A DNA stretch of 64,000 nucleotides from the NCBI GenBank assembly GCA_038049695.1, contig CP142451.1:12212001-12276000 (forward strand). Direction: 5' to 3'. Both the position numbers and the translations under genes were made by a program. Source of the stretch: Cinnamomum chago (taxonomy: Eukaryota; Streptophyta; Magnoliopsida; Laurales; Lauraceae). The notes under the pieces were generated by a model. That model worked only from the letters and a program-made list of their open reading frames with translations, was not told the origin of the DNA and made no database searches. Below, piece after piece: positions 10,443-22,800 of the stretch. Position 1 is the stretch's first letter. Each line of letters starts with the position of its first letter.

Positions 10443-13400
10443 ATGGTTTGTGCTGCATCCATCACTGTTCTCTCCAGTTTCTTTGGGTCAACGGGCTCCC
10501 ATATTTTTTCCAATTTTGTTGTCTTTGAGATTTGAATCATTAGGATTTCTGTTTCTGTTTCTCAGGAAGGAAAGGTGACTTGGACTGTAGCTGAGGCTGT
10601 GGACTACAAAGGCTTCCCTGTTGACAAGTCTACAACTGGTGGTTGGATCCGTGCTGCTCAAATTCTAGGTTTGTTGCTCTTTTCCATCTCTCATGTTGTT
10701 TAAGTTTCAAAATAGTTCTCTCTCTCTCCTCAACCCATCAAGAGCCACAAGCCTCTTTTAGGCATCATTGCTTTTTCTTGGAGCCAAGTAAGCTGGACTA
10801 CAATCTAAAGAGGGACTTTGTACTCCAAAGAGCTGAAAAAAATAGAAAAAAGACAAAAAAAAAAATCATATGCTTGGGTAAGTGTGCACATCGGGCCATG
10901 TCAATCATAGGAAGAGAAAAGATAAAAAGATCTGAATAAGACTTGAAACCATCAGTTCCTTCAAATTTTCTTAACCACATCAATCCTCAAGTTTAATAAT
11001 TAAAAAAGGCACCCCTCTTTTTTAATTTTAAGCTCCTAATAAATATCAATTAAATAAATGTCAAATTTTGACTTGCGGCAATCCATGTACAATTAATATG
11101 AAAAGTGTAAGTAGATAATGGATCCGGATCCCCTGTTACATCCAAACGGGGGATTCCTGTTTGGACGAATCAGGGGCCTCCACGTAAGGGGGTGGAGGAA
11201 AGGTGGAGGAAAGAAAAAGTAAATTTCTCTTTCTCCGCCCCCCTTCCGCCCACGCATGTGGCGGCTCCTGATTCGTCCAAACAAGGATCCCATGTTTCCT
11301 CTTTCCTAAGATAATAGATGATCTAATCCCAAAAAACTTAGTTATAACAAAGTGAAAATCCTCTGAGTTCACTTGAACATTTTACAATTGCACATTTGGA
11401 CTGTGTGTTTGTGTTTTTTTTTTTTTTGTTGTGTTTTTGGTTAGTCCTTCCAATCCAAGCTTACATTTGGACTGTGTTAATTGGCTAATCATCGACACTA
11501 CTTCAATTTTTCTAGTAATTGAAATATGCGAAAGGCTTACAACGATGGGAGTAGCTGTCAACCTGGTGACATACCTCACCAGAACAATGCATCTCCACAG
11601 CGCAGCTTCTGCAAATATCGTTACAGACTTCATGGGCACGTCGTTTCTCTTGTGTTTGCTCAGCGGGTTCCTTGCAGATTCCTTCTTAGGTAGATATATG
11701 ACAATTGCCATCTTCGCAGCTGTCCAAGTAGTGGTAAGTTCTATTACAGTTTCAAAATGATCTTATTGCAAATTGTAATGTAAGATGTGTACCAGTCCCC
11801 GTCCACCTCTTGTTACTTGGCCTAATAGTATAATTGTCGGTATTGTTTGGTTGATTTCTGAAATAATGATGTTGATGATCGATAATGGTGATTTAGGCCG
11901 CGGGTGTCTTAGCTATATCAACAGCATTGCCACAGCTTCGACCGCCCCCATGTGATTTGACCACCCCAGAAAAATGCAACCAACCCAATCGATTGCAGAT
12001 GGGGGTCTTCTATTTATCTCTATATCTACTCGCATTAGGCATCGGTGGCCTCAAGTCAAGTGTTTCAGGTTTTGGGACCGATCAATTTGACGAGAAGGAT
12101 GAGAAAGAAAGGATCCAAATGACTTTGTTCTTCGGTAGGTTCTTCTTCTGCGTCAGTACAGGCACTCTGTTGGCAGTTACAGTGATAGTCTACATACAAG
12201 ATGAAGTGGGACGTACCTGGGCGTATGGTATTTGCTCTATCTCTACATTGCTAGCCCTCTTCTTATTTCTATCAGGGACTAGAAGATATAGGTACAAGAG
12301 AAGTGTGGGAAGCCCTGTTGTTCAAATTCTCCAAGTTATAGCTGCTGCTTTGAGGAAAAGGAAGCTCCAATTGCCCTCTACTGTCAGCTTCTTGTATGAG
12401 GACTCTGCTGGAGCTTCAAGAATCAGTTACACAGATCAGTTCCGGTAATTAGTAGAAAGCACACCCCACAACAGAACTAAAAAAAAGAAAAAGATGATGA
12501 CTAGCAATTATCACTGTCCTCACTGTTTCTACATGATTGAAGGAACTAGCAGCATGTGATTTCTTGAAAAAATGAAAAGAAGTGAAGTAGCTTTTAGCAA
12601 TTATCACTGTCCTTACTGTTTCTACATGATTGAAGGACCTAGCAGCATTATGTCTTGAAAAAATGAAAAAAAAAAAGTGATATAACTTATTGTTTTGGTG
12701 CTGATGATTATTTTTTCTATGATAGTTTCCTTGACAGAGCTGCAATTGTCACGGACGAAGATGATGAAAATATTTCCACCACTAGGAACCCATGGAAGTT
12801 GTGCTCGGTGACCAAGGTTGAGGAGGTGAAAATGATGATTAGGTTACTGCCAATTTGGGCCACAACCATCATGTTTTGGACAACATATGCACAGATGATT
12901 ACCTTCTCAGTAGAACAAGCATCAACTATGGAAAGATCGATCGGAAGTTTCTTAATTCCGGCTGGATCACTTACTGTCTTCTTTGTTGGAGCCATACTAA
13001 TCACCTTAGCAATCTACGACCGCATAATCATTCCTATTTGGAAAAGATGGAAAGGACAACACGGTATGAACTATATAACATTTTGTGCATATATTAGGTC
13101 TAATTAAGTCCATTTAATGAATATAGAATTCCTACCTATTTTAGTAATGCCTACATATTATCTAAGAGGCTAAAAGGAAAGGGTTAAAGGTAAAGGGACA
13201 TTCAAATAAATATATAGAAAATGATTACCCATGACTTCCTAGGCTTTTTAAAGTCACGATTTTGTTTGAAGGGAATAAATAGGATGATAAATAGGGAAGG
13301 TAAACAAGGGGCCACCAAGCGACATTCGGACAAAAAAATTACCCACCCATTTACCCTGCAAATTTAAATCTTTAGAAAGCAATGGTCCTTTATAAATCCC

Positions 13401-14411
13401 CGCCTTAGACTCTTCACTTCTCATGCATCCCCTCTCTAATACTCCCTTTAGTTTGAATTCCTAAGAATCCATTAAGAATTACACAAATGGGCCCTAAATG
13501 TATGATTTAGTTCAAGATTATCCATTGAATGCCTGGTATACCGTAGATAATTGTAGCACTTACACTTACTTAAGTTTCACTCATGCAAGTCAATTGGGTG
13601 ACTAGGGAATTTTGTCACTCAATCAAGAGAGAGAGAGAACTAAAACATGGATTTGTTTAATCTTAAAACAAGCTCATGGGTTTATTTCTTTATTTTTATA
13701 GTTTTTTTTTTTTTAAAAACAATAACAAAGATTTCATTAAAAGAAGGAAGAATAGAATACATCAAAACTTAAAGAAAAGAGGAGTTGAAAGGTGCAAGAG
13801 ATAAGCACCCGCCGCAACTCCAATTACAAGACGACACCCACCCAAGGAATTAAACTATCCACCCCTTGCTGTCTATAGGTTTCACCCACCTCCAGAGAAT
13901 ATCCATTGGCCTCTTCCTTTCAACCGTAGGCATGGCCTCTGCAGCAATCGCCGAAGTGAAGCGGCTCTCTGTGGCAGGAAGAGTAGGCACCGCCACCGGC
14001 ACAAGCACATTGCCCGTGAGCGTTTTTCTGTTGATTCCACAGTTCTTCTTGGTGGGCTCCGGAGAAGCATTCATATACACAGGCCAGCTTGATTTTTTCA
14101 TCACACAGTCGCCAAAAGGGATGAAGACAATGAGCACCGGCCTCTTCCTCACGACCCTCTCATTGGGGTTCTTTGTGAGTAGCTTCTTGGTCTCGGTCGT
14201 GAAGAATGTAACCGGAAAAGATGGAGAGGGATGGCTAGCCAGCAACATCAACAAGGGGAGGTTGGATCTGTTTTACGCGCTTCTTGCAGCTCTGAGCTTT
14301 ATCAACATGGGGTTCTTTCTTCTGTGTGCTGCTTGGTATAAGCCACAGAGATCAGACGATGATGTGGAGATGGAAGATGTTACTAAGGGTTCTGGTGAGG
14401 AAAGGTGCTAG
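10443..14411 (+). CDS. NPF6.2-like: NRT1/PTR family (NPF6.2/NRT1.4-like) transporter
   Basis: Proton-coupled transporter of the major facilitator type at a membrane; the closest relatives I recognise are NPF6.2 (NRT1.4, low-affinity nitrate) and then NPF6.3. Exons: 10443-10445, 10566-10668, 11516-11733, 11897-12444, 12726-13063, 13879-14411, all GT-AG and in phase, giving 580 aa (usual size). Landmarks: WTVAEAVDYKG near the N-terminus, the ExxER proton-coupling motif EICER at residues 38-42, SGFLADSFLGRY, FGTDQFDE, SPVVQI, TYAQMITFSVEQ and IYTGQLDFF. The Thr in RYMTIAIF (residue 98) matches NRT1.1 Thr101. The NRT1.1 nitrate-binding His356 position is Tyr, as in NPF6.2. Start choice: exon 2 has an in-frame stop upstream and no ATG, so a separate first exon is needed. 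An odd Val precedes the ExxER motif where Gly is usual. Confidence 0.9.
11149..11291. repeat. foldback element in NPF intron 2
   Basis: Inverted arms of about 45 bp, each containing TGTTTGGACGAATCAGG and a GGATCC- or GGATTCC-like tip, enclose a GC-rich and purine-rich centre. Looks like a small MITE. No target-site duplication was resolved. Confidence 0.6.
12502..12670. repeat. two-copy tandem duplication inside NPF intron 4
   Basis: A unit of about 93 bp starting TAGCAATTATCACTGTCC is repeated at 12595. Both copies contain TTTCTACATGATTGAAGGA, AGCAGCAT and CTTGAAAAAATGAAAA. The duplication lengthens the intron and leaves the flanking exons in phase. Confidence 0.85.
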
Positions 14412-16586
14412 TGATCATTTCATGAGATGTGTGTTTTTTGGGTTTTCTTGTACACACTATAGGGTTTCTGCTTCAAAATTCAAATCACCATTTAAGTTGG
14501 TTGTAAGTGTTCTTCTTTTGGAATGTGTAATGAGCAATCTGTTGGTTGTGACTTCTCTTCTTTGTATGCTGTTATCCTCCTCTTTGTATGTTTTTGCAAG
14601 CAAATTTCAGGAACGCCAGATTAAGTGTAGCATAGGAATTGTACAGCTCCTGAGGCCCACCCCAATGATCAATATAATTCATCCCAACTAAATTAGCGCT
14701 TTCCCAAATTTGACACTCTTCCAATCAAGTTGTCCAAACCTATCTATTCATCGTATGATTTTTGACATCTATCTAACTTTTATTTTCACGAGAAAATTAA
14801 AAGACAACTTTGAAGTCCCAAAAATAGAATATTTTGGTCGGATTGTTCTCATCTTTTACACACAAGAAGGTTGAAATGACACATTACTAACTTATAAAAT
14901 TTTCATGCTTCTAGGTGGGCCTATATCATAGACCATATAAATGCACTGCTTTGGTTAGTTAGAAGTAAGAGAAATTATAATTGCCATTATCCTCACCTGT
15001 TGCCATGCTACTTAGCAGAGGTATCATATGGGCCCTGAATCTGAAAACCTTCCAAAGTAGAGATTGTAACATTAACAGTGGGTTGGTTTTTTTTTTTTTT
15101 TTTTTTAAGGCCATTACTGCATTATTTCCAAACGTCTATTCATGGAGCATGACATGAAGGGCTACAATGACTTTACCCTTGTTTTGTGGGCCATACCAAC
15201 TTAGGCATCTCAGGGTACCAGATTTCCAATTTGGAATTGAAATACTGTTTCGTCCTAGCCTCCAGCAACACCTTGAAAGCCTAAAATTTTGGTTATTTTT
15301 TCATTCTCTTGTTTTTCAAAGTAGTGACCTATCTGGCATGGCACCCACATTATCAGGTTTTGTCGTTTGAGAATAGGGTGAAAAAATATTTCTTTATTTT
15401 GTAGAAGGGGTATTCTAAATGCACCCAACCTACTTACTATTTAAACCCACTCTAAATGCCTATTAGAATATAGACTGCACATCAGTCTTTTCACTCCTCC
15501 ACATTTCCACTGGCAAGATTGTGAAGTGGTCAACCGGGTCATTTCAAATCAATTAAGTGTTATAATAGTAGTCCTGCCACCTATAACGTAGGATTACCAT
15601 CATCACACCGTTGAGTACTGATCCAACCTTGACTCACCACAATGTATATTTTAATTTCTCCCCATGGAAACACATTTGTACATTGAACCCTACCATGAGA
15701 AGTGAACTGGCAATCTGACCCTTATCAGGCAATTTTGTGTAAATGGATTTTTGGAGAATTTATTGTATTGTATAAAGAATTGTTAGGACATTTCAAATAT
15801 TGGATTTTTAGCGAGAGATAACGTTTGGAAAGTCATGCAAAATGAGATAGTTTTAAATTAAATTCAAATATGTTGGAGATAAGTTAATAGGTTTTCCTTT
15901 CATTTTTCCTTTCCTATGAAATTTTGTTGTTTGTTGGTGTCATATCTCAAAACTATGACCTAATGGTTTGTTTCTTGGTGCCATATCTTGAATCCATGAC
16001 CTAAATGGCCTGAACTATAGGTTTCAACCTTTTTTTTTTTTTTTTTCCTTCAGTTCCATATCTCAAACCCATGTCCTAATGGTCTAATCCATAGGTTTCA
16101 ACCATCTTGACGATGCAGAGGTTGGCTTTCTTTTGAAATTTTGATTTTGAGATGTTGCATTCTGTTACGATGATTTCAGTGCTGTGACATTATTCCAAGA
16201 ATAGTAATATAAAGCAAGGAAATAATATTAAATAGATACAAGGATATTCTAAAATACTGCCAACTTTGTCACTATATATGCATGTAGGGATTATATTTTA
16301 AAATATTTCCAGTAGATACTGGTTATATACATCATGATACGTTTGGGGAAATAGTATATATAGGAGATTCTTCACCATTAGCATTGGAGAATGGTAGTTG
16401 ATAATGATTTTGACTTTTTCAATTGAACATCATCCGGTCCACTGACTACTGGATGAAAATTTCAATTGCGACATCAAAATGACAATTTGACTACCCTTGA
16501 AAGGCACTAAATGACAAAAGAAAAAAAGAAAAGGTCTTAGATATTTAAAATAAATTTATTCAAATATCTTAATACATGTTACATTC
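14412..16586. other. intergenic between convergent NPF and MULE genes
   Basis: The first few hundred bases are presumably the NPF 3' UTR. The rest is AT-rich with poly-T runs near 15090 and 16030. No gene seen. Confidence 0.5.
15935..16103. repeat. three imperfect repeats, ~50-80 bp spacing
   Basis: A phrase resembling CCATATCTCAAACCCATG followed by CCTAATGG appears three times in direct orientation (about 15940, 15985, 16060). The last two also share TAGGTTTCAACC. Confidence 0.6.
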
Positions 16587-19500
16587 CTAATCTTTCAACA
16601 CAATGGTTTCAAAAGGAAACATAGAACGCGTATACTGCATGAACGCATTAATGCGCTCCGCATACGGGGTAGCCCATGCAGCTGCACAATCATGCCTGAA
16701 GTGAACCCATTGAGGCATAATGGGAGGCATCGGATAATCATCTGTCAATGCAACCTGGACATAGTGATTATTATTTACGAACCCGATAGCGATAGCAACA
16801 TGTTGATACGACGGTGGTGGAGTAGATCGAAGTGGCAAATACGTAAAGCTCTGTGCAGGACTTAAAACGTGTAATATCACATTGAACTTCGAAGCAATTA
16901 AGAGGCCCATGTCTGGCATGGTCATCCAATGCTCAATCGGTGCTACTCTATCTAATGCAAAAAAGTTCAGTGAGTTGTAAACACGAGTCCATTGGTCACC
17001 ACTACCAAATATTGCAACATACTGTGTTCTAAATGTGTGCAACTCTTCTATTAAATTATACCGGATAGTAGCCCATGCATCTTCGCGAAGACCAAGACAG
17101 ACAGCTATCGCCCGAAATCCGCAATTTCCATCGGGTTTTACGTCTTGTACATGCATAGTGTAAGGATGCAGTATAGGTGGAAACTGGCGAACATAGGCAT
17201 GTACAGAGTAGTTGTAAATAGAGGAGCAACTGTGTCTCGCTGGTTCCTGAAACTGGAAAATATCTGGCTGAACAAACTCAAATGTATCCGTATTAGCATC
17301 AGTTGATATGTCTTCCCTGTCATTCGAGTCGGGGCCTCCAAACGAATAACTGTTTCTGTTTGGTTCCCGAGAATGAAGGGAATCAGACTCAACGAACACT
17401 AACGCAGACGGATTAACGCGAGTATTTGTTGCAACTTTTTTTTTCGAGGAGGGGCGTCCACGAGTATTCATCTTAACAGCAGGTTCACGAATTGAAGTTG
17501 TTGATGGTGTGATTATCTCCCTCAACTTCCTTAAAAGACTGAATTTACCATGCCTTGTTTGTTGTTTATACTGTTCCGTGAACACTTGTAGCTCAGCGTC
17601 ACAATCGATGTCATCGTCTTGAAGAGACACACACGGTGATAAATCAAGTTTTCTCCAAAATTTATCTATGGAATCGATTGGTATGGGACGACCATCGTTC
17701 AAATATATTGCTTGCTCGTGCGCACATGGCAGTCCGTAGCTCGTACGAAGTCGACATACGCATTTGTAGGAAACGTCTCCGACATCCACAGACCGCTCAA
17801 ATTCCTTCAAAATCAGATGCAATGCATGGCTTGAAACGAAACCACATAATTCCTGGAAGTGCGGTACATTGAATCGATGTTGGACGATAGTTCTGCTTTG
17901 CTCAATACTCGCTTTGATAGCTATGTCCTGTGATTGGATGACTTGGTGAATAAACAACAGCGATGTCTCCAAATCTGACTGTGATGACTCCAAGTATTGT
18001 TTCAACTTCGAATGTTGGCTCTCGACTCTATTAGTTGTCTGGTTTCCAAAATGCAGATATCTGTCTGTCCAGGCGGATATAAACATCTCCTTATACGGTG
18101 TCAACCATACATCCTTAAGATAATTAATCACACCTGGAAAGTTTTGTAACACTACCTCAAGGTCCGCCAATTTGCACACATAAGCATTCTCAGATTCAGA
18201 GTCCAACAACATATTCCACATTTTGTAGAATGCATTCCAAGATTTGTTATTTGTTATTGATGGCCTGCACTTGCTCAAAATACTCCTATAAATGTGCCAC
18301 CTACAGAGTAATTTCTTAGCATCGGGAAATACCTGGGCAGACGCATTCATCAAAGCCAACTCTCTGTCCGTGACAATAACTCGTGGACTGGTGCATCCAT
18401 CCATTGTTGACTGTAGACACCTTAAAGCCCAAGTATAATTGAACACTTTTTCTGAGTGCATGAACACAAATGCTATGCAAAATGTCATATTAGTTGCAGT
18501 CACGCCGACAATCTCAAGGAGAGGCATCCTGTACCTGTTGGTTTAAGACACAGATATGTTAAAACTTCTAGTTTTTTTAATTTTGCTAAATCAATATATG
18601 ACACAAATATCTAGAGTGACATATTATGTACCTGTTTGTTTTATATGTTGCATCCATTAATAACACGTGCGGGAATGCGCGCCATCGCTCTAATGATCCT
18701 GGATGTGCGAAGAATAAATCTTCAAGCTCATTGGTTACAACATTTGTTCGACTCTCGAAAATGTACCCTTCACGTTGTAGGAATGACATGACAACTTGCA
18801 TCTGAGTTTTACCGGCTTTCTCTGCAGTTCGAAATTTCTGCCGTGCATTGTATATGGTCTTACTGGTAGACACGTTGTCCGGATTCTGCTTCTTTAACGA
18901 TGTCAAGATATCTCGTGGCTTCACATTTTTCGTAGACAGAAATTCCATCAACTGGATTTCGGATTCAGAAAGCCGACCGGGGTATGGATGTCCCTCCATA
19001 TATGATGCAGGGGCATGGTTATGTGTTCCACATACCACCCTAGCCATCCAGTCATCACTTGTTTTTAGTTTCACCCCTTTTACTCTAAAAGGACAATCAA
19101 TTTTCTTGGTGCCTGTAACCTTCGTGGAAGTGTTATTGCTTCTGTATGTGCCACCGCGATCACATTGGAACAACAGTCTAGGACTTTTCCCGATTATACT
19201 AGTCTCTGATCTTTTAATGACAATGATATATCCTAAATTGCGTCCAGTATTTTGAATCCAATCAATTAGAGATTGGCGCGAATTGAATACCTAAAAATGT
19301 ATTAATTCTGTTAGAAATTAACTAATATTTAATTAAAAATTGACAAAATAAAACATAATTGGAATTGAATTAATATCATACCATGTCGGTAGAAAATTCG
19401 TTTGTAACATTTTCATCCACATTTTCGTCTTCTTGTATTATTTCGTTTCTGAGAATATCATCCTGACAACAATATACATTCACTTAAGCATCTGCAATTA

Positions 19501-19609
19501 ATAAAAATTATTTTCTGAAATAATCAAAGAATTGTATATTTACCTGATCACTTGAACCACTTGACAATTGCAGATCATTGGCCCAAATCCTCAGTTGATC
19601 CAAATTCAT
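16587..19609 (-). CDS. MULE transposase fused to OTU-like cysteine protease domain
   Basis: Four exons, 19609-19544, 19462-19382, 19290-18632 and 18534-16587, join in phase with GT-AG introns to 917 aa without a stop. Order: FAR1/WRKY-GCM1-like zinc region (CDRGG, CPFR, HNH; residues ~90-140); MULE DDE core with Asp262 in DATYKTN, Asp325 in TDRE, the CRWH block at 346-349 and Glu440 in RVES; SWIM zinc finger CxC...CxH at 527-541; a linker with an AT-hook-like RGRPSSKKK (~627-635); and an OTU domain with DGNC (Cys740) and His859 in HYVQV. All catalytic positions looked for are present. The family function is cut-and-paste transposition of Mutator-like DNA elements; the OTU part would be a deubiquitinase-like protease, role unknown. 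I found no terminal inverted repeats, so it is either a non-TIR MULE, an element whose ends I missed, or a retained host gene. Confidence 0.88.
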
Positions 19610-19631
19610 ATCTTCTGCTGGTTTGTATATT

Positions 19632-19845
19632 CCGAAGGGGATGAGGAGAAGGAAATAAATCTCTAATTTATAAAGCATAAAATCTCCTAAATTGATTTTT
19701 CTAATTCTAGTGAAAGGGGATGAGGAGAAGGAAACAAATTTCTAATTTTTATTTATTAATTAACCTAAATGATTTAGAATTTCTTAATTAAATTCTCTAA
19801 TCCTAATGAGAGGAGAGGATGAGAAGGAAATTAATTATTAAACCT
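19632..19845. repeat. three direct repeats upstream of the MULE-OTU start
   Basis: Copies near 19633, 19711 and 19806 share a GGGGATGAGGAGAAGGAAA core (third copy degenerate) followed by an AATTTCTAATTT-like tract. They lie just 5' of the ATG at 19609 and could be promoter or subterminal repeats of the element. Their function is unknown. Confidence 0.65.
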
Positions 19846-19849
19846 AACC

Positions 19850-22800
19850 TAATTGTTTTAATTAATCTAATACTTAGAATTTTATATTTTTTTAATTAAT
19901 CTGAATGCATGGCATGTTAGATGCATGATAGGCTTGATGCTAGTAAGGAATAATATAAAATGAAAAATTCACTAAGTGCATGGGCAGGTTGAGAATAAAT
20001 TGAAACAAACAGTAAAACAAGGATTTCAATTTAAATGCATGGGTATATTGAGATGCATGAATGTGTGAACCATATATATATATATATTTATTTATATAAG
20101 TGACTAGAGAATTAAATTTCAGCGCAAGAGAAGAAAATGGCAGGGATCTATGCATGCATGGATTTGATGAATATAGAGAACTGGGCCGGCTTGATTGACC
20201 AATGGGTTATAAGTGGGTTGACAAGTCAAGGAATAAAATTGGTCAGGCCGGGTGCATTTGCTAATATTCGTACACTCTTATGTCTAGTTGGGTGAGAGGG
20301 CCTTATAAACATGGCCATGTATTCATAATTCAATAAACAGAACAAAGTTTCCTATATATGCATAATCTGTAAACATCCACATCCAACAATGACATTCACC
20401 AATAGAGAAACTACTCCAATCATCTCAAATAAGGTGGATCAAGAAACGATAGGTGGCCCTTGGATGGAGTAAGGGAATTCTATATAGGAATTATAAGGAT
20501 GCGTTTGTGTTAGGAGAGAGTCCTAGAATAAAGAGGAAAGTTATTCTAATTTTTCATGCAATTCACTGATATGTTGTTTGATGTAATACATTATTCTTGC
20601 GGAAAAGAAGAAATAATGAAGTAATATTTCTTGATAAAAAGAATTTTAATTTCCTATAAAATTGGGTTGGTACCTGGTGTCTTGGTGTGGCGGGTGGTGT
20701 GGCTAAGTGTGTTGTGGTGAGCCGTGTGATGACTGGGGTGCAGGGGGATTGTAGTGCAGCTGAAGATGAGAGATTAAAGGAGAAAAGAGAAGAAGAATAA
20801 AATGAAGAAGGAAAACTGGAAGTCTGGAGTGGGTGAGGTGAGTGGGGAGTCTGGAAGGTTTGGGGAGTCTAGTAAGGTGTTTTAAAGCTGGTTTGGGGTT
20901 GTGGAGGGGGGGACCCCCCCACCCCGGGCCTGACTGTGGTTCTGCTGATCATATTGTAGATCCGTGACTTTCCACTTCGCTATAAAAAATTCGGTAAGAC
21001 CAATAGGTCCAACAACGTGTTGGGCGGGGGGGGGGGGGGGGGGGGGGGGGGGGTGTTCTGCCACTGATCATATTATATACCCATAGGGGGTGCCTGGCAG
21101 TGGTTCTGGCACGGATCATATTGGGGGGGGGGGGGGGGGGGGGGGGGGCCTGGCAGTGGCAGTGGCTCTTCAGTCTTAAAGTGCAATCCCAATCTCTTGT
21201 TCCAAGAGAAACATTTCTTTAATGCCAGTTTCTCCACAAAAGCACAAAATGGAGGCATTACTGCTGTTTGAGCCAATGCCTTGTCACATCAATCATATGA
21301 CTATGATATAAAGGCATTACTTGCAAACCACACACCTTGCTGGTTTTGTTTTCTTTCCCTTTAAAATAACCAGGGATCAGGTACTGTATTTTGGGAATTC
21401 TTTCGGCCCATTTCCCTAGTTTCATCAGTGACACGGGCTGTGTTGGGCTGAGGAGGTTGGGCCCGTTGGGCCCGTTTGGCCAGGGCTCGCTAGGCCTGTC
21501 TGTCACGTGGGCTGCCTTTTGTGGCCCGTCAGGCCTGCCTGCCCCCCCAAAAGTGATTTTTTTAAAAAAAATTGTTCATTTTACCCCCCCTAAACAGCCA
21601 TAAAACAATCATATAAGGAGTTTTGTGTCCTTTTCAGTTTGACAAAGTCTATAATAGTATAATCCTCCTATTCTTTTTCTAAATTTATTAGTGTTATTTA
21701 TATGCCACACACACACCAAAAAAAAAAAAAACTCTCTCTACTCTAGATTCTTCTCAGCTTTAATTAACTTGTTGAAATCTTGAGTTTAAAAAAAAAAAAG
21801 TAAACCCACCAAAGGGCCTATAATATGATATATCCTTAAAAATTTATGTTAATCAGATGGTCTTGAAATATTTATTTGTTTCATATTCTTTGTGAAATAT
21901 CATTATTTATATATTTATGAAAGTGAAAGTATCTAAAAGCTCATGTGTGTGTGCACATGCATGATGAGGTGGTGCGTACATTTTCTTTTTTTTTACCTGT
22001 AGCCAATGATCAGATGGTTTAAAACTATCCCGTCAGTTTGATTTTTCTCTTATTCAATGATTGTACACTGGATGGTCCAGACCATGAACCATCATCATTC
22101 ATGGGTCCAATGGAATATGTTAGCATTTTTATTCTACTAAAGGTCAAATATATAAAATTAGCATATCATTAGACCGTGCCAATTCTGATTGACATAATCT
22201 TTCATTTAATGATAGCAGCACCTCTTTCTTTTCCATAGATATGGCCTTTTGGCTCTGATCAAGTTGGAAAAAAAAAAAAAAAAAAAGGCCCACTGGGGCG
22301 GGCCGTGGCAGGGTACACGGCCCGCCCGCTAGCCGGCCCGTTTGACATCTCCACTCTCTACCACGCGTACAGTGATAGTCCCCTACTTTTTATCTTCTTT
22401 ATTCCGTCCAATTGCACTACTGTGGCAGTCAATCCACGCCCAACACATACCAATCAAATCAATGCCCCTCCTTACATTGCATCTGCTTTGATTTAATCTG
22501 ACGTGATTGGATAGATTTTGAGAAACGTGCATCTTCGTTTATGAAGTGAGTCTGCCGATAGTTTTGAGAAACGTGCATCCTCCTTACATTGCAGCAAAAA
22601 ATCATCTGCCGATAGATGTATCCGTTTTTTTTACTAGCCTAGCATATAGAGTGAATGTAGAGTGGGTGCAGATAGCAACCCCCTTTGTAGAAACAGGGAT
22701 CCAAACCGGGATCCAGACTTTCAATTATTTAGGACAAATAATGTACAGTATCAAAGTCAGCTATTCAGACATGGACTATACCACTTTCTAATAGCTGTCA

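Noticed and set aside
17636..17872. Plus-strand frame within the MULE-OTU gene
   Set aside because: Antisense shadow of the transposase exon.
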